Source: Acidimicrobiaceae bacterium
GTDB lineage: Bacteria; Actinomycetota; Acidimicrobiia; Acidimicrobiales; Bog-793
Length of the DNA: 32,537 nt
Reading direction: 5' to 3'
NCBI GenBank assembly: GCA_027306925.1
Contig: DAHUXW010000008.1
Coordinates: 1 to 32,537 of the forward strand
Of this stretch, positions 1 through 8,304 are shown in pieces. A program made the position numbers and the translations under genes. Position 1 is the stretch's first letter; each line of letters begins with the position of its first letter. A model generated the notes under the pieces. It was not told where the DNA came from, searched no databases, and saw nothing but the letters and a program-made list of their open reading frames with translations.

Positions 1-345
1 CCGGTCGTGCGCGCCGCGCCTTGGCCCGGGCGGCTCCCCCCGCCGAGCCCCGCGGTCGTCCCTCCGGCGCCGCCGCTCGTCGAGCTACTCGATGCGGGCG
101 GCGCGCACGTCGCGGTCGACGCGAGAGGAGAGGCGAGCGCGGTGCCGGCGGGGCTCGTGCTCGACGGGGACGGCGTACGGCCCGTCACGGGGTGGGCCGG
201 GCCCTGGCCGGCCGACGAGCGGTGGTGGGACGGTCTGTCGCGCCGCCGTCGCCGCGCCCGGGTCCAGGTCGTCACCGCGGAGGGCGGCGCCTACCTGCTC
301 GCCCTCGAGCACGGTCGCTGGGTGCTCGAGGGCGCCTACGACTGA
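1..345 (+). CDS. imuB: ImuB, Y-family DNA polymerase-like mutasome protein (3' end only)
   Basis: Only the last 114 codons are present; the reading frame is open from base 1, so the true start lies outside the window. The visible tail has the typical end of actinobacterial ImuB: a WAGPWPADERWWD stretch, then an Arg-rich run and VVTAEGGAYLLALEHGRWVLEGAYD-like strands (about residues 62-112 of what is visible). ImuB is a catalytically poor Y-family polymerase relative that bridges the beta clamp and DnaE2 during damage-induced mutagenesis. The tail lacks the polymerase core, so the name rests on the C-terminal signature and on dnaE2 lying 94 bp downstream on the same strand. That pairing is the standard imuA'-imuB-dnaE2 arrangement. 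dnaE2 appears to have its own LexA-controlled promoter. Confidence 0.85.
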   Translation, partial: PVVRAAPWPGRLPPPSPAVVPPAPPLVELLDAGGAHVAVDARGEASAVPAGLVLDGDGVRPVTGWAGPWPADERWWDGLSRRRRRARVQVVTAEGGAYLLALEHGRWVLEGAYD

Positions 346-412
346 CCGCCCGCCCCTCCCACGTCCGTCGGGAACGGTGGCGATCGGTGCGCGTCGAGGG
401 CGCCGAGCGCGA

Positions 413-426
413 CGAACGTATGTTCG
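413..426. promoter_or_regulatory. LexA (SOS) box for dnaE2
   Basis: The 14-mer CGAACGTATGTTCG fits the Gram-positive and actinobacterial SOS consensus CGAAC-N4-GTTCG with perfect arms. It ends 13 nt before the dnaE2 GTG and directly abuts the proposed -10 element at 428-433. LexA bound here would therefore block RNA polymerase. Seen: the palindrome and its position. Inferred: LexA binding and SOS induction. Confidence 0.9.
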
Positions 427-427
427 A

Positions 428-433
428 TACTGT
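428..433 (+). promoter_or_regulatory. -10 element of a leaderless dnaE2 promoter
   Basis: TACTGT matches the TANNNT -10 form. Exactly 6 nt separate it from the GTG at 440, so transcription would begin at the start codon. No Shine-Dalgarno sequence precedes that GTG. The same 6-nt geometry is seen for marR and the GNAT gene in this window. Confidence 0.5.
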
Positions 434-439
434 CGCCCG

Positions 440-3400
440 GTGGGAACGTTCAACCCGGTCGTGCCGTGGTCGGAGCTGGAACGCCGTCTCTCGGGGCGGC
501 CCGAGACCTCCGTCCCCGCGCCGCCCGTCGCACGACCCTCCGCCGAGGTCGCGCCGCCCCCGCTCCGCCCGGCACGCGGCGGCCCCGCGTACGCCGAGCT
601 CCACTGCCACTCGAGCTTCAGCTTCCTCGACGGGGCCTCGCCACCCGAGGAGCTCGTGCGCGAGGCGGCGCACCTCGGCCTCGAGGCCCTCGCGCTCACC
701 GACCACGACGGCTGCTACGGCGTCGTCCGCTTCGCCGGCGCCGCGCGGGAGCTCGGGCTCCCGACGGTCTTCGGCGCCGAGCTCGGCCTTCCGGTCCTCC
801 CGGGCGGGCCGGGCGGACCGGCCGGGACGGGCGGCCCCGGCCCGCCGGCGAGCGCCGGGGCCCGGGCGGGGGCGATCGACCCCGAGGCGTCGCACCTCGT
901 CGTGCTCGCCCGTGACCCCGACGGTTACGCCCGGCTCTCGACCGCTATCGCGCGCGCGCAGCTCGCTGGCGGGGAGAAGGGCCGGCCGGCGTACGACCTG
1001 GAGGAGCTCGCCGGAGCGCACGGCGGGGCGTGGTGGGTGCTCACGGGGTGCCGCCACGGCGCCGTGCCCTCCGCGCTCGAGCAGCGGGGCCCGGCCGCTG
1101 CGGCGCGCGAGCTCGCGCGGCTCGTCGAGGCGTTCGGTCGTGACGGCGTCGCGGTCGAGCTGTTCGACCAGGGCTCCCCGCTCGACGGCGCTCGCAACGA
1201 CGCGCTCGCCGAGATCGCGGCGCGCGCGGGGGTCGCGATCGTCGCGACGGCGAACGCGCACTACGCGACCGCGGCGCGCTATCCGCTCTCGACTGCGCTC
1301 GCGGCGATCCGCGCCCGCACGAGCCTCGGCGAGGTCGAGGGCTACCTGCCGGCCTGGGCCGCTGCGACGCTGCGCTCGGGGACCGAGCAGGCGCGGCGCT
1401 TCCGGCGCTACCCCGGCGCGGTCGAGCAGGCGGCCGAGATCGGCAGGGCGTGCGCGTTCGACCTCGGCCTCGTCGCCCCCGGCCTGCCGCCGTACCCGGT
1501 GCCGGAGGGGGAGGACGAGGTGAGCTTCCTCCGCCGCATCGTCGAGTCGGGCGGCGCCCGGCGCTACGGCACGCGCGACGCCGAGCGGGTGCGCGGCGCC
1601 TGGGCCCAGATGGACCGGGAGCTCGCGGTCATCGAGCAGCTCGGCTTCGCGGGCTACTTCCTCGTCGTCTGGGACATCGTCGAGCACTGCCGGCGCTCGG
1701 ACATCTTCTGCCAGGGACGGGGCTCCGCCGCGAACTCGGCGGTCTGCTACGCGCTCGGGGTGACGAACGCGGACGCGGTCGGACTCGGCCTGCTGTTCGA
1801 GCGCTTCCTCTCGCCGGCGCGCGAGGGGCCGCCGGACATCGACCTCGACATCGAGTCCTCGAGGCGCGACGAGGTGATCGCCTACGTCTACGAGCGGTAC
1901 GGTCGCGAGCACGCCGCCCAGGTCGCGAACGTCGTCACGTACCGCGCGCGCTCCGCGGTGCGCGACGTCGGCCGCGCGCTCGGCTACCCGCCGGGCGCGC
2001 TCGACGCCTGGTCGCGACAGGTCGGGAGCTACTTCGGTGCGCCGCTCCCGGCCCCCGGCCCGCCGTCCGCGCCGTCCGGGAGGCAGCGCAGCGCCCGCGG
2101 GGGTGAGTCCCCGGCGGCGGGCCACGACATCCCGGCCGAGGTGCTCCGGCTCGCGACGGAGATCGAGGGCTTCCCCCGCCATCTCGGCATCCATTCCGGA
2201 GGGATGGTCATCTGCGACCGGCCGGTCATCGCGGTCTGCCCGGTCGAGTGGGCGCGGCGCGAGGACCGGACCGTGCTCCAGTGGGACAAGGACGACTGCG
2301 CGGAGGTCGGGCTCGTGAAGTTCGACCTCCTCGGGCTCGGCATGCTCGAGGCGCTCCACCGCATGGTGGACTTCGCCGCGTCGCGCCACGGCGTGGAGGT
2401 CGACCTCGCGACGATCCCCCAGGACCCGGCGGTCTACGAGATGCTCGCCCGCGCCGACTCGATGGGGGTGTTCCAGGTCGAGAGCCGGGCCCAGATTGCG
2501 ACGTTGCCGCGGCTCCGGCCGAGCTGTTTCTACGACCTCGTCGTCGAGGTCGCGCTCATCCGGCCGGGCCCGATCCAGGGCGGGTCCGTCCACCCCTACC
2601 TCCGCCGCCGCAACGGCGAGGAGGAGGTCTCCTACCTCCACCCGCTCCTTGAGCCGGCGCTCGCGAAGACCCTCGGCGTCCCGCTGTTCCAGGAGCAGCT
2701 CATGCAGATCGCGATCGACGTCGCCGGCTTCTCCGCGGTCGAGGCGGACCAGCTGCGCCAGGCAATGGGGGCGAAGCGGTCGGCCGCCCGGATGGAGCGC
2801 CTACGCGAGCGGCTCTACGCGGGAATGGCCGAGCGCGGCGTGCGGCGCAGGGTCGCTGACGCGATCTACGACCAGCTCGCCGCATTTGCGAACTACGGCT
2901 TCCCCGAGTCGCACGCGGTCTCGTTCGCCTACCTCGTCTACGCGTCGGCGTGGTTCAAGCGCCACTACCCCGCGGTGTTCCTCGCCGCGCTGCTCGACTC
3001 CCAGCCGATGGGCTTCTGGTCCCCCCAGAGCCTCGTCGCGGACGCGCGGCGTCACGGCGTCGTCGTGCTCGGGCCCGACGTGAACGTGAGCGCGAGCGGC
3101 GCGCGCCTCGTCGCGACCCCGCCGCGGAGCGGCGCGCACCGCGAGCGACCCGCAGGGGGAGCGGCCGTGCGGCTCGGGCTCGCGTCGGTGCGCGGCATCG
3201 GCGCGGACCTCGCGGGGCGCATCGCGTCCGGGGCACCGTACGCGAGCCTCGACGACCTCGCACGCCGGAGCGAGGCGAGCCGCGCGCAGCTCGAGGCGCT
3301 CGCGACCGCGGGTGCGTGTGCCCGCCTGCCCGCGCTCGACGGAGGCACGCCTCCCGCGCACGGTACGGGGCGGCGCGAGGCGCTGTGGGCGGTCGGCGCG

Positions 3401-3883
3401 CTCGCGGGCGGCGCGTCGCGCCTCCCCGGGATCGTCGTCGGGGTCGAGGCGCCACCGTTGCCCGAGATGGGCGCCGTCGAGATCGCCGCCGCCGACCTCT
3501 GGGCGACCGGGGTGACGAGCGGCGACCACCCCTTCGCGCATCTGCGCGACGCGCTCGCGAGCGCGGGGGTGCTCGCGGTGGCGGATCTCGTCGCCGGGGC
3601 GGGGGAGGGCAGGGTCACGGTCGCGGGGATCGTGACGCACCGCCAGCGCCCGTCGACCGCTGGCGGGACCGTGTTCTTGAACCTCGAGGACGAGACCGGT
3701 GTCGTGAACGTCATCTGCTCGCCGGGGTGCTGGGCACGGTACCGCGCCGTGCTGTCCGCGGCGGCGGCGCTCGCCGTGCGCGGCCGGCTCGAGCGAGTCG
3801 CCGAGGCGGTGAGCATCGTGGCCGAGCGCGTCGACCTCGTCGAGCTCGCGCTCGCCCCGGCCCGCTCGCGCGACTTCCGCTGA
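440..3883 (+). CDS. dnaE2: Error-prone DNA polymerase III alpha subunit DnaE2
   Basis: The product has 1147 residues, within the usual 1050-1150 of DnaE2. It is the SOS-induced C-family polymerase that performs translesion synthesis with ImuB on the beta clamp. Visible in order: an N-terminal GTFNPVVPWSELERRLSG typical of DnaE2; a PHP domain from about residue 50 (HCHSSFSFLDG, LTDHDGCYG); the palm with PDIDLD catalytic aspartates near residue 465 and VKFDLLGLGML near 630; a finger/thumb region with LIRPGPIQGG and FQEQLMQIA; and a C-terminal OB fold around residues 1055-1100 (VTVAGIVTHRQRP, FLNLEDETG). The GTG at 440 is chosen because the conserved N-terminus begins exactly there. Upstream in-frame codons run through the LexA box and show no conservation. 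Expression is predicted to be DNA-damage inducible. Confidence 0.96.
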   Translation: MGTFNPVVPWSELERRLSGRPETSVPAPPVARPSAEVAPPPLRPARGGPAYAELHCHSSFSFLDGASPPEELVREAAHLGLEALALTDHDGCYGVVRFAGAARELGLPTVFGAELGLPVLPGGPGGPAGTGGPGPPASAGARAGAIDPEASHLVVLARDPDGYARLSTAIARAQLAGGEKGRPAYDLEELAGAHGGAWWVLTGCRHGAVPSALEQRGPAAAARELARLVEAFGRDGVAVELFDQGSPLDGARNDALAEIAARAGVAIVATANAHYATAARYPLSTALAAIRARTSLGEVEGYLPAWAAATLRSGTEQARRFRRYPGAVEQAAEIGRACAFDLGLVAPGLPPYPVPEGEDEVSFLRRIVESGGARRYGTRDAERVRGAWAQMDRELAVIEQLGFAGYFLVVWDIVEHCRRSDIFCQGRGSAANSAVCYALGVTNADAVGLGLLFERFLSPAREGPPDIDLDIESSRRDEVIAYVYERYGREHAAQVANVVTYRARSAVRDVGRALGYPPGALDAWSRQVGSYFGAPLPAPGPPSAPSGRQRSARGGESPAAGHDIPAEVLRLATEIEGFPRHLGIHSGGMVICDRPVIAVCPVEWARREDRTVLQWDKDDCAEVGLVKFDLLGLGMLEALHRMVDFAASRHGVEVDLATIPQDPAVYEMLARADSMGVFQVESRAQIATLPRLRPSCFYDLVVEVALIRPGPIQGGSVHPYLRRRNGEEEVSYLHPLLEPALAKTLGVPLFQEQLMQIAIDVAGFSAVEADQLRQAMGAKRSAARMERLRERLYAGMAERGVRRRVADAIYDQLAAFANYGFPESHAVSFAYLVYASAWFKRHYPAVFLAALLDSQPMGFWSPQSLVADARRHGVVVLGPDVNVSASGARLVATPPRSGAHRERPAGGAAVRLGLASVRGIGADLAGRIASGAPYASLDDLARRSEASRAQLEALATAGACARLPALDGGTPPAHGTGRREALWAVGALAGGASRLPGIVVGVEAPPLPEMGAVEIAAADLWATGVTSGDHPFAHLRDALASAGVLAVADLVAGAGEGRVTVAGIVTHRQRPSTAGGTVFLNLEDETGVVNVICSPGCWARYRAVLSAAAALAVRGRLERVAEAVSIVAERVDLVELALAPARSRDFR

Positions 3884-4012
3884 ACCGAAGTGACCTTGGC
3901 CCCTAGGAGCAGATCCGGGGCGCACGGAAACTTGACGAGAGCGCGCGCCGGGCGCGACCGGGCGAGCACGGAGGCGGACGGTGCGACGACGTGATCTCAC
4001 GGCTGGTGCACG

Positions 4013-5386
4013 ATGAGCGCGCTCGACCTCGCGAGGTGGCAGTTCGGCCTCACGACCGTCTTCCACTTCTTCTTCGTCCCGGTCACGATCGGCCTCGCGG
4101 TCGTCGTCGCGTCGATGCAGACGCTCGCCTACCGGCGCAAGGACGAGACCTGGGACCGGCTCACGACTTTCTTCGGCCGGCTGTTCCTCATCAACCTCGC
4201 GGTCGGCGTCGTGACCGGCATCGTGCTCGAGTTCCAGTTCGGCATGAACTGGTCCTCGTACTCGGTCTTCGTCGGCAACATCTTCGGCGCGCCGCTCGCG
4301 ATCGAGGGCCTGCTCGCTTTCTTCCTCGAATCGACCTTCGTCGGCCTCTGGGTCTTCGGCAAGGGCAAGCTCTCGCCTCGGCTGCACCTCGCGACGATCT
4401 GGATCACGAGCGCCGGGACCGTGCTCTCGGCCTTCTTCATCCTCGCGGCCAACTCCTGGATGCAGCACCCGGTCGGCTACAAGGTGGAGCACGGGAAGGC
4501 CGTGCTCACGGACTTCTGGGCCGTGCTCGGCAACTCCACGCTCTGGGCGTCGTTCGTCCACACCGTGACCGCCGCGTTCGTCACCGCGGGGGCGCTCGTG
4601 CTCGGCATCGCCGCGTGGCAGATCCGGAAGGGACGCGAGCGTGACGCCTTCGGCCGCGCCGCGCGCTTCGCGGCCGTGTTCACGCTCGTGAGCGTGCTCG
4701 TCACGAGCGTCGCGGGCGACCTCCAGGCTCGCCTCATGGAGACCCAGCAGCCCATGAAGATGGCCGCGGCCGAGGCGCTGTACACGACGAAGAACGGTGC
4801 GAGCTTCTCGATCCTCACGATTGGCGACCTGTCCGGCAAGCCGGTGTTCCAGATCCGGCTCCCGCACGTTCTCAGCCTGGTTGCGGACCTCAGCTGGAAC
4901 GGCAGCGTGCAGGGGATCGACCAGATCCAGGCTTCCGAGACCGCGGCCTACGGGCACGGGAGCTACGTCCCGGTGCTGTGGGTCACCTACTGGTCGTTCC
5001 GCGTGATGGTCGGGATGGGGATCCTGCTCGTCCTGCTCTCCGCGTGGGGCGTGCTCCTCGCGCGGCGCAAGCGGATCGGCGACAGCCCGTGGTTCCTGCG
5101 CGCGGCGATGGCCGGAATGGCGCTGCCGTTCCTCGCGAACGCCTCGGGATGGATCTTCACCGAGATGGGACGCCAGCCCTGGCTCGTCTACGGGCTGCTC
5201 CGCACGCTCCACGGCGTATCGCCGACCGTGAGCACCGCGGACGTCGCGACGACCCTCGCCGGCTTCGTCGGCCTCTACACGGCCATCGGGGTCGTCGACG
5301 CCGTCCTCATGGTGCGAGCGGCGCGCCGAGACCTCGTCGCTCCGGAGCACGGAGAGACGCCCGCCGTCCCCGGGCTCGTCTACTGA
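4013..5386 (+). CDS. cydA: Cytochrome bd ubiquinol/menaquinol oxidase subunit I
   Basis: This is the 457-residue quinol-oxidising, haem-bearing subunit of the membrane bd-type oxygen reductase. Haem ligand candidates are visible: H18 in TTVFHFFFVP (b595 type), H183 in WASFVHTVTAAF and M385 in FTEMGRQPW (b558 type). The acidic pair in APLAIEGLLAFFLESTFVGLW is also present. The length and the short stretch between the central membrane helices indicate the short-Q-loop form common outside enterobacteria. It is the first gene of cydABDC. The ATG at 4013 starts the conserved N-terminus; no convincing ribosome site precedes it. A TTGACG at 3932-3937 could be a -35 box, but no good -10 follows. The oxidase has high oxygen affinity and serves low-oxygen or nitrosative/sulfide stress respiration (family knowledge). 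Confidence 0.97.
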   Translation: MSALDLARWQFGLTTVFHFFFVPVTIGLAVVVASMQTLAYRRKDETWDRLTTFFGRLFLINLAVGVVTGIVLEFQFGMNWSSYSVFVGNIFGAPLAIEGLLAFFLESTFVGLWVFGKGKLSPRLHLATIWITSAGTVLSAFFILAANSWMQHPVGYKVEHGKAVLTDFWAVLGNSTLWASFVHTVTAAFVTAGALVLGIAAWQIRKGRERDAFGRAARFAAVFTLVSVLVTSVAGDLQARLMETQQPMKMAAAEALYTTKNGASFSILTIGDLSGKPVFQIRLPHVLSLVADLSWNGSVQGIDQIQASETAAYGHGSYVPVLWVTYWSFRVMVGMGILLVLLSAWGVLLARRKRIGDSPWFLRAAMAGMALPFLANASGWIFTEMGRQPWLVYGLLRTLHGVSPTVSTADVATTLAGFVGLYTAIGVVDAVLMVRAARRDLVAPEHGETPAVPGLVY

Positions 5387-5440
5387 TGACCGGCGACCGG
5401 GTGCGCACTCCGGTGCCGGAGCTGTCGAGGAGCCGCTGCG

Positions 5441-6565
5441 ATGGGTGAGTTCTCGAACCTGAACACCGCGTGGTTCGCGGTCATCGGTCTGCTCTGGGCC
5501 GGCTACTTCTTCCTCGAGGGGTTCGACTTCGGCGTGGCGGTCGTGAGGCCGTTCGTGGCGGCCGACGACCTCGACCGCAGGATCTGCATGAACGCGGTCG
5601 GCCCGACCTGGGACGGCAACGAGGTCTGGCTTCTCGTCGCCGGCGGCGCGACGTTCGCGGCGTTCCCGCTCTGGTACGCGCAGCTCTTCAGCGGCTTCTA
5701 CCTCGCGCTCTTCGTCGTTCTCGTCGCCCTCATCGCGCGGGGAGTCTCCTTCGAGTTCAGGGAGAAGGACGAGCGCGCGTCGTGGAAGCGGTTCTGGGAC
5801 CGGGCGAACTTCCTCGGGAGCCTCGTGCCCGCGATCGTCTGGGGCGCGGCGTTCACGGACCTCGTCCACGGCCTGCCGCTCGGCCCCGGCGGCACCTACC
5901 GGGGTGGGCTGCTCGGGCTGCTCCACCCGGTGGCGCTCCTCGGGGGGCTCGCGAGCCTCGCGCTCTTCTCCTTGCACGGCTCGGTGTTCCTCGCGTTGAA
6001 GACGTCGGGCGGCGTCGCCCGGCGCGCGAGCCGCCTCGTGCGCGTGCTCGCGCCGTCGACCGTCGTGCTGCTCGCCGGGCTCCTCGGCTGGCTCGTGCAG
6101 GCCGGGCGCCCCGCGATCGCGGGCTCGCTCCCGGCCGTGGTCCCGGTCGCGCTCGCGCTGCTCGGTGTGCTCTTCGTCGTCGCGACCGGTCTGTTCATGG
6201 CCAGGTCGCGCGCGGGGCTCGCGTTCGCGGCAAACGGCCTCGCGATCCTCCTCGTGACCGGTGCCGCGTTCGCCCGGCTGTTCCCCGCTGTCCTCGCCTC
6301 GAGCGGGGTCGCGGCCCATGGCGTCACGATCGAGAGCGCCGCGGCGGGGCACCTGACGCTCGTCGTGATGAGCGTCGTCGCCGCGATCTTCACGCCGCTC
6401 GTCCTCGCCTACCAGGGATGGACCTACTGGGTCTTCCGAGAGCGGCTCGTCCGGCCGCCCGCGGGCGACGGGAGCCAAGCGCCGCCGGACGGGGGACCGG
6501 TCCCGACGCCGCGGCTGCGCGTCGTCCCCGGGCCGATCGCCGCGCGAGGTGATCCCGGCCCATGA
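5441..6565 (+). CDS. cydB: Cytochrome bd oxidase subunit II
   Basis: The 374-residue polytopic partner of CydA starts at the ATG at 5441, with GAGGAG about 10 nt upstream. Family landmarks are AGYFFLEGFDFGVAVV near residue 20, MNAVGPTWDGNEVWLLVAGGA near residue 50, and repeated hydrophobic helices to about residue 335. It lacks haem-binding ligands, as expected, and stabilises the haem-carrying subunit. The C-terminus carries a roughly 35-residue Pro/Gly-rich hydrophilic tail after the last helix (from about residue 337), a little longer than needed. The stop overlaps the cydD start (ATGA at 6562-6565), so assembly genes are translationally linked to the oxidase genes. Confidence 0.96.
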   Translation: MGEFSNLNTAWFAVIGLLWAGYFFLEGFDFGVAVVRPFVAADDLDRRICMNAVGPTWDGNEVWLLVAGGATFAAFPLWYAQLFSGFYLALFVVLVALIARGVSFEFREKDERASWKRFWDRANFLGSLVPAIVWGAAFTDLVHGLPLGPGGTYRGGLLGLLHPVALLGGLASLALFSLHGSVFLALKTSGGVARRASRLVRVLAPSTVVLLAGLLGWLVQAGRPAIAGSLPAVVPVALALLGVLFVVATGLFMARSRAGLAFAANGLAILLVTGAAFARLFPAVLASSGVAAHGVTIESAAAGHLTLVVMSVVAAIFTPLVLAYQGWTYWVFRERLVRPPAGDGSQAPPDGGPVPTPRLRVVPGPIAARGDPGP

Positions 6566-8304
6566 GCGACGCGCACGGGCGCGCGACGCGCACGGCCCGC
6601 GCGCCGTTCGACCGGCGCCTGCTCCCGTACCTGATGCCCGCGCGGTTCGCGCTCGGCGCGTCGGTCGCGCTCGGTCTCGTCGCGACCGCGAGCATCGCGG
6701 CCCAGGCCGTCTTGCTCGCACGCCTCGTCGCGAGCGCTTTCCCGGGCGCTCCAGCGGGCGAGTCACGCGTCGCGATGCTCGCCGGCATCGCCGTCGCTGC
6801 GGCCGTGCGCGGCGCATGCGGTCTCGCGTCGGAGGTCGTCGCACAGCGCGCGGCGACCCGTGTGAAGACGGGGCTTCGCGTCGCGCTCGTCGCGCGGACG
6901 CTCGTCGTCGGCGGTCCCGGCGCGGGCGAGCTCGCCACGATCGCCGGCCGCGGCCTCGACGCGCTCGACGTCTACGTCGGCCGCAGCCTGCCGGACCTCG
7001 TCCTCGCGGGCGCAACGCCGTTCGTGCTCGTGGCGGTCATCGCCTACGAGGACTGGCTGTCGGCCGTCGTCGTGCTCGTCGCGCTCGCGCTCTTCCCGGT
7101 GTTCGGCGCACTCGTCGGGAGGTCGGCCGGCGAGCGGGCGCGCGCGAGGTGGGCGGAGGTCGCGACGCTCGGCGACCATCTCGTCGACCTGTTCGCAGGG
7201 CTGCCCGTGCTGCGCGCCTACGGGCGCACGCAGCGCGAGCGGGTGCGTGTCGAGGAGCTCGGCGAGCGACTGCGGCGGTCGAGCCTCGCGACGCTCAAGG
7301 TCGCGTTCCTCTCCGCGCTCGTGCTCGACACGCTCGCCTCGGTGTCGACCGCGCTCGTCGCGGTGCCGATCGGCATCCGGCTCGTCTACGGCGCGATGCA
7401 GCTCGCGCCCGGTCTCGCCGCGCTCGTCGTGACTCCCGAGGTGTTCATCCCGCTCCGGCGTGCGTCGGCCGAGTTCCACGAGAGCGCCGAGGGTCTCGCC
7501 GCCGCGGCCGGCGCGCTCGACATCCTCGCCGGCCCCGGCCCGCCGAGCGCGCGTCGGATCGACCTTCCGCGCCCGGTGGGCCGGCCGGTTCCACCGCACG
7601 TCGTCCTCCGTTCCGTCGAGGTGCGCGACCCCATCCGGCGTACGGGGCCCGCCGTGCTCGGCGGTTTCTCGCTCGAGGTCGCCGCGGGCGAGATCGTCGC
7701 GCTCGTCGGGCCGAACGGCGCGGGGAAGTCGACCGCGCTCGCCGTCGTGCTCGGTCTCGTCACGCCGAGCTCGGGCAGCGTGTCGGTCGACGGCGTCGAG
7801 CTCTCCGTGATCGATCGAGACGCATGGCGGCTCCGCTGCGCGTACCTGCCCGACCGGCCGACGATCCTCCCGGCGACCCTCGAGGAGAACCTGCGGCTCG
7901 CGGCCCCGTCCGCCTCGGCTCGCGACCTCGCGCGCGGCGTGAGCGGCACATGCCTCGAGCGGCTCGTCGCCCGCCTGCCCGACGGCCTCGCGACGCCGGT
8001 CGGCGAGGGCGGGTGGGCGCTCAGCGCGGGCGAGCGGCAGCGGGTCGCGCTCGGCCGCGCTCTGCTGCGTGACGCGTCGCTCTACGTCCTCGACGAGCCG
8101 ACGGCACATCTCGACGCCGAGACCGAGGCGACGATCGTCGCCGCGATCGGGCGACGGCTCGACGGGCGGAGCGCGCTCGTCGTCACCCACCGCCCCGCGC
8201 TCCTCGAGATCGCCGACCGCGTGGTCCGGATCGAGCGGGAAGGGGTCGTCGCCGTCCCGGCGGAGCCCGGCGACCGCGCGCTCGCGCGCACGTCGCCGTC
8301 GTGA
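6562..8304 (+). CDS. cydD: Thiol reductant ABC exporter subunit CydD
   Basis: This 580-residue half-transporter has an N-terminal six-helix ABC transmembrane domain (about residues 20-310) and a C-terminal ATPase domain. The Walker A is GPNGAGKST near residue 386, the signature is LSAGERQRVALGRALL near 490, and the Walker B is LYVLDEPT near 510, followed by an H-loop THRP. CydDC exports cysteine/glutathione-type thiols or moves haem across the membrane and is needed to mature cytochrome bd. A strong Shine-Dalgarno GAGGTGA at 6546-6552 lies 9 nt before the ATG. The gene overlaps cydB and cydC by 4 bp each. In several actinobacteria CydD and CydC are fused; here they are separate. Confidence 0.94.
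   Translation: MSDAHGRATRTARAPFDRRLLPYLMPARFALGASVALGLVATASIAAQAVLLARLVASAFPGAPAGESRVAMLAGIAVAAAVRGACGLASEVVAQRAATRVKTGLRVALVARTLVVGGPGAGELATIAGRGLDALDVYVGRSLPDLVLAGATPFVLVAVIAYEDWLSAVVVLVALALFPVFGALVGRSAGERARARWAEVATLGDHLVDLFAGLPVLRAYGRTQRERVRVEELGERLRRSSLATLKVAFLSALVLDTLASVSTALVAVPIGIRLVYGAMQLAPGLAALVVTPEVFIPLRRASAEFHESAEGLAAAAGALDILAGPGPPSARRIDLPRPVGRPVPPHVVLRSVEVRDPIRRTGPAVLGGFSLEVAAGEIVALVGPNGAGKSTALAVVLGLVTPSSGSVSVDGVELSVIDRDAWRLRCAYLPDRPTILPATLEENLRLAAPSASARDLARGVSGTCLERLVARLPDGLATPVGEGGWALSAGERQRVALGRALLRDASLYVLDEPTAHLDAETEATIVAAIGRRLDGRSALVVTHRPALLEIADRVVRIEREGVVAVPAEPGDRALARTSPS

Noticed and set aside
2801-7015. A 1404-codon open frame on the minus strand opposite dnaE2 and cyd genes
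   Set aside because: It is Arg/Glu/Asp-rich shadow sequence caused by high GC at third positions. dnaE2, cydA and cydB on the plus strand explain the same bases with clear family motifs.
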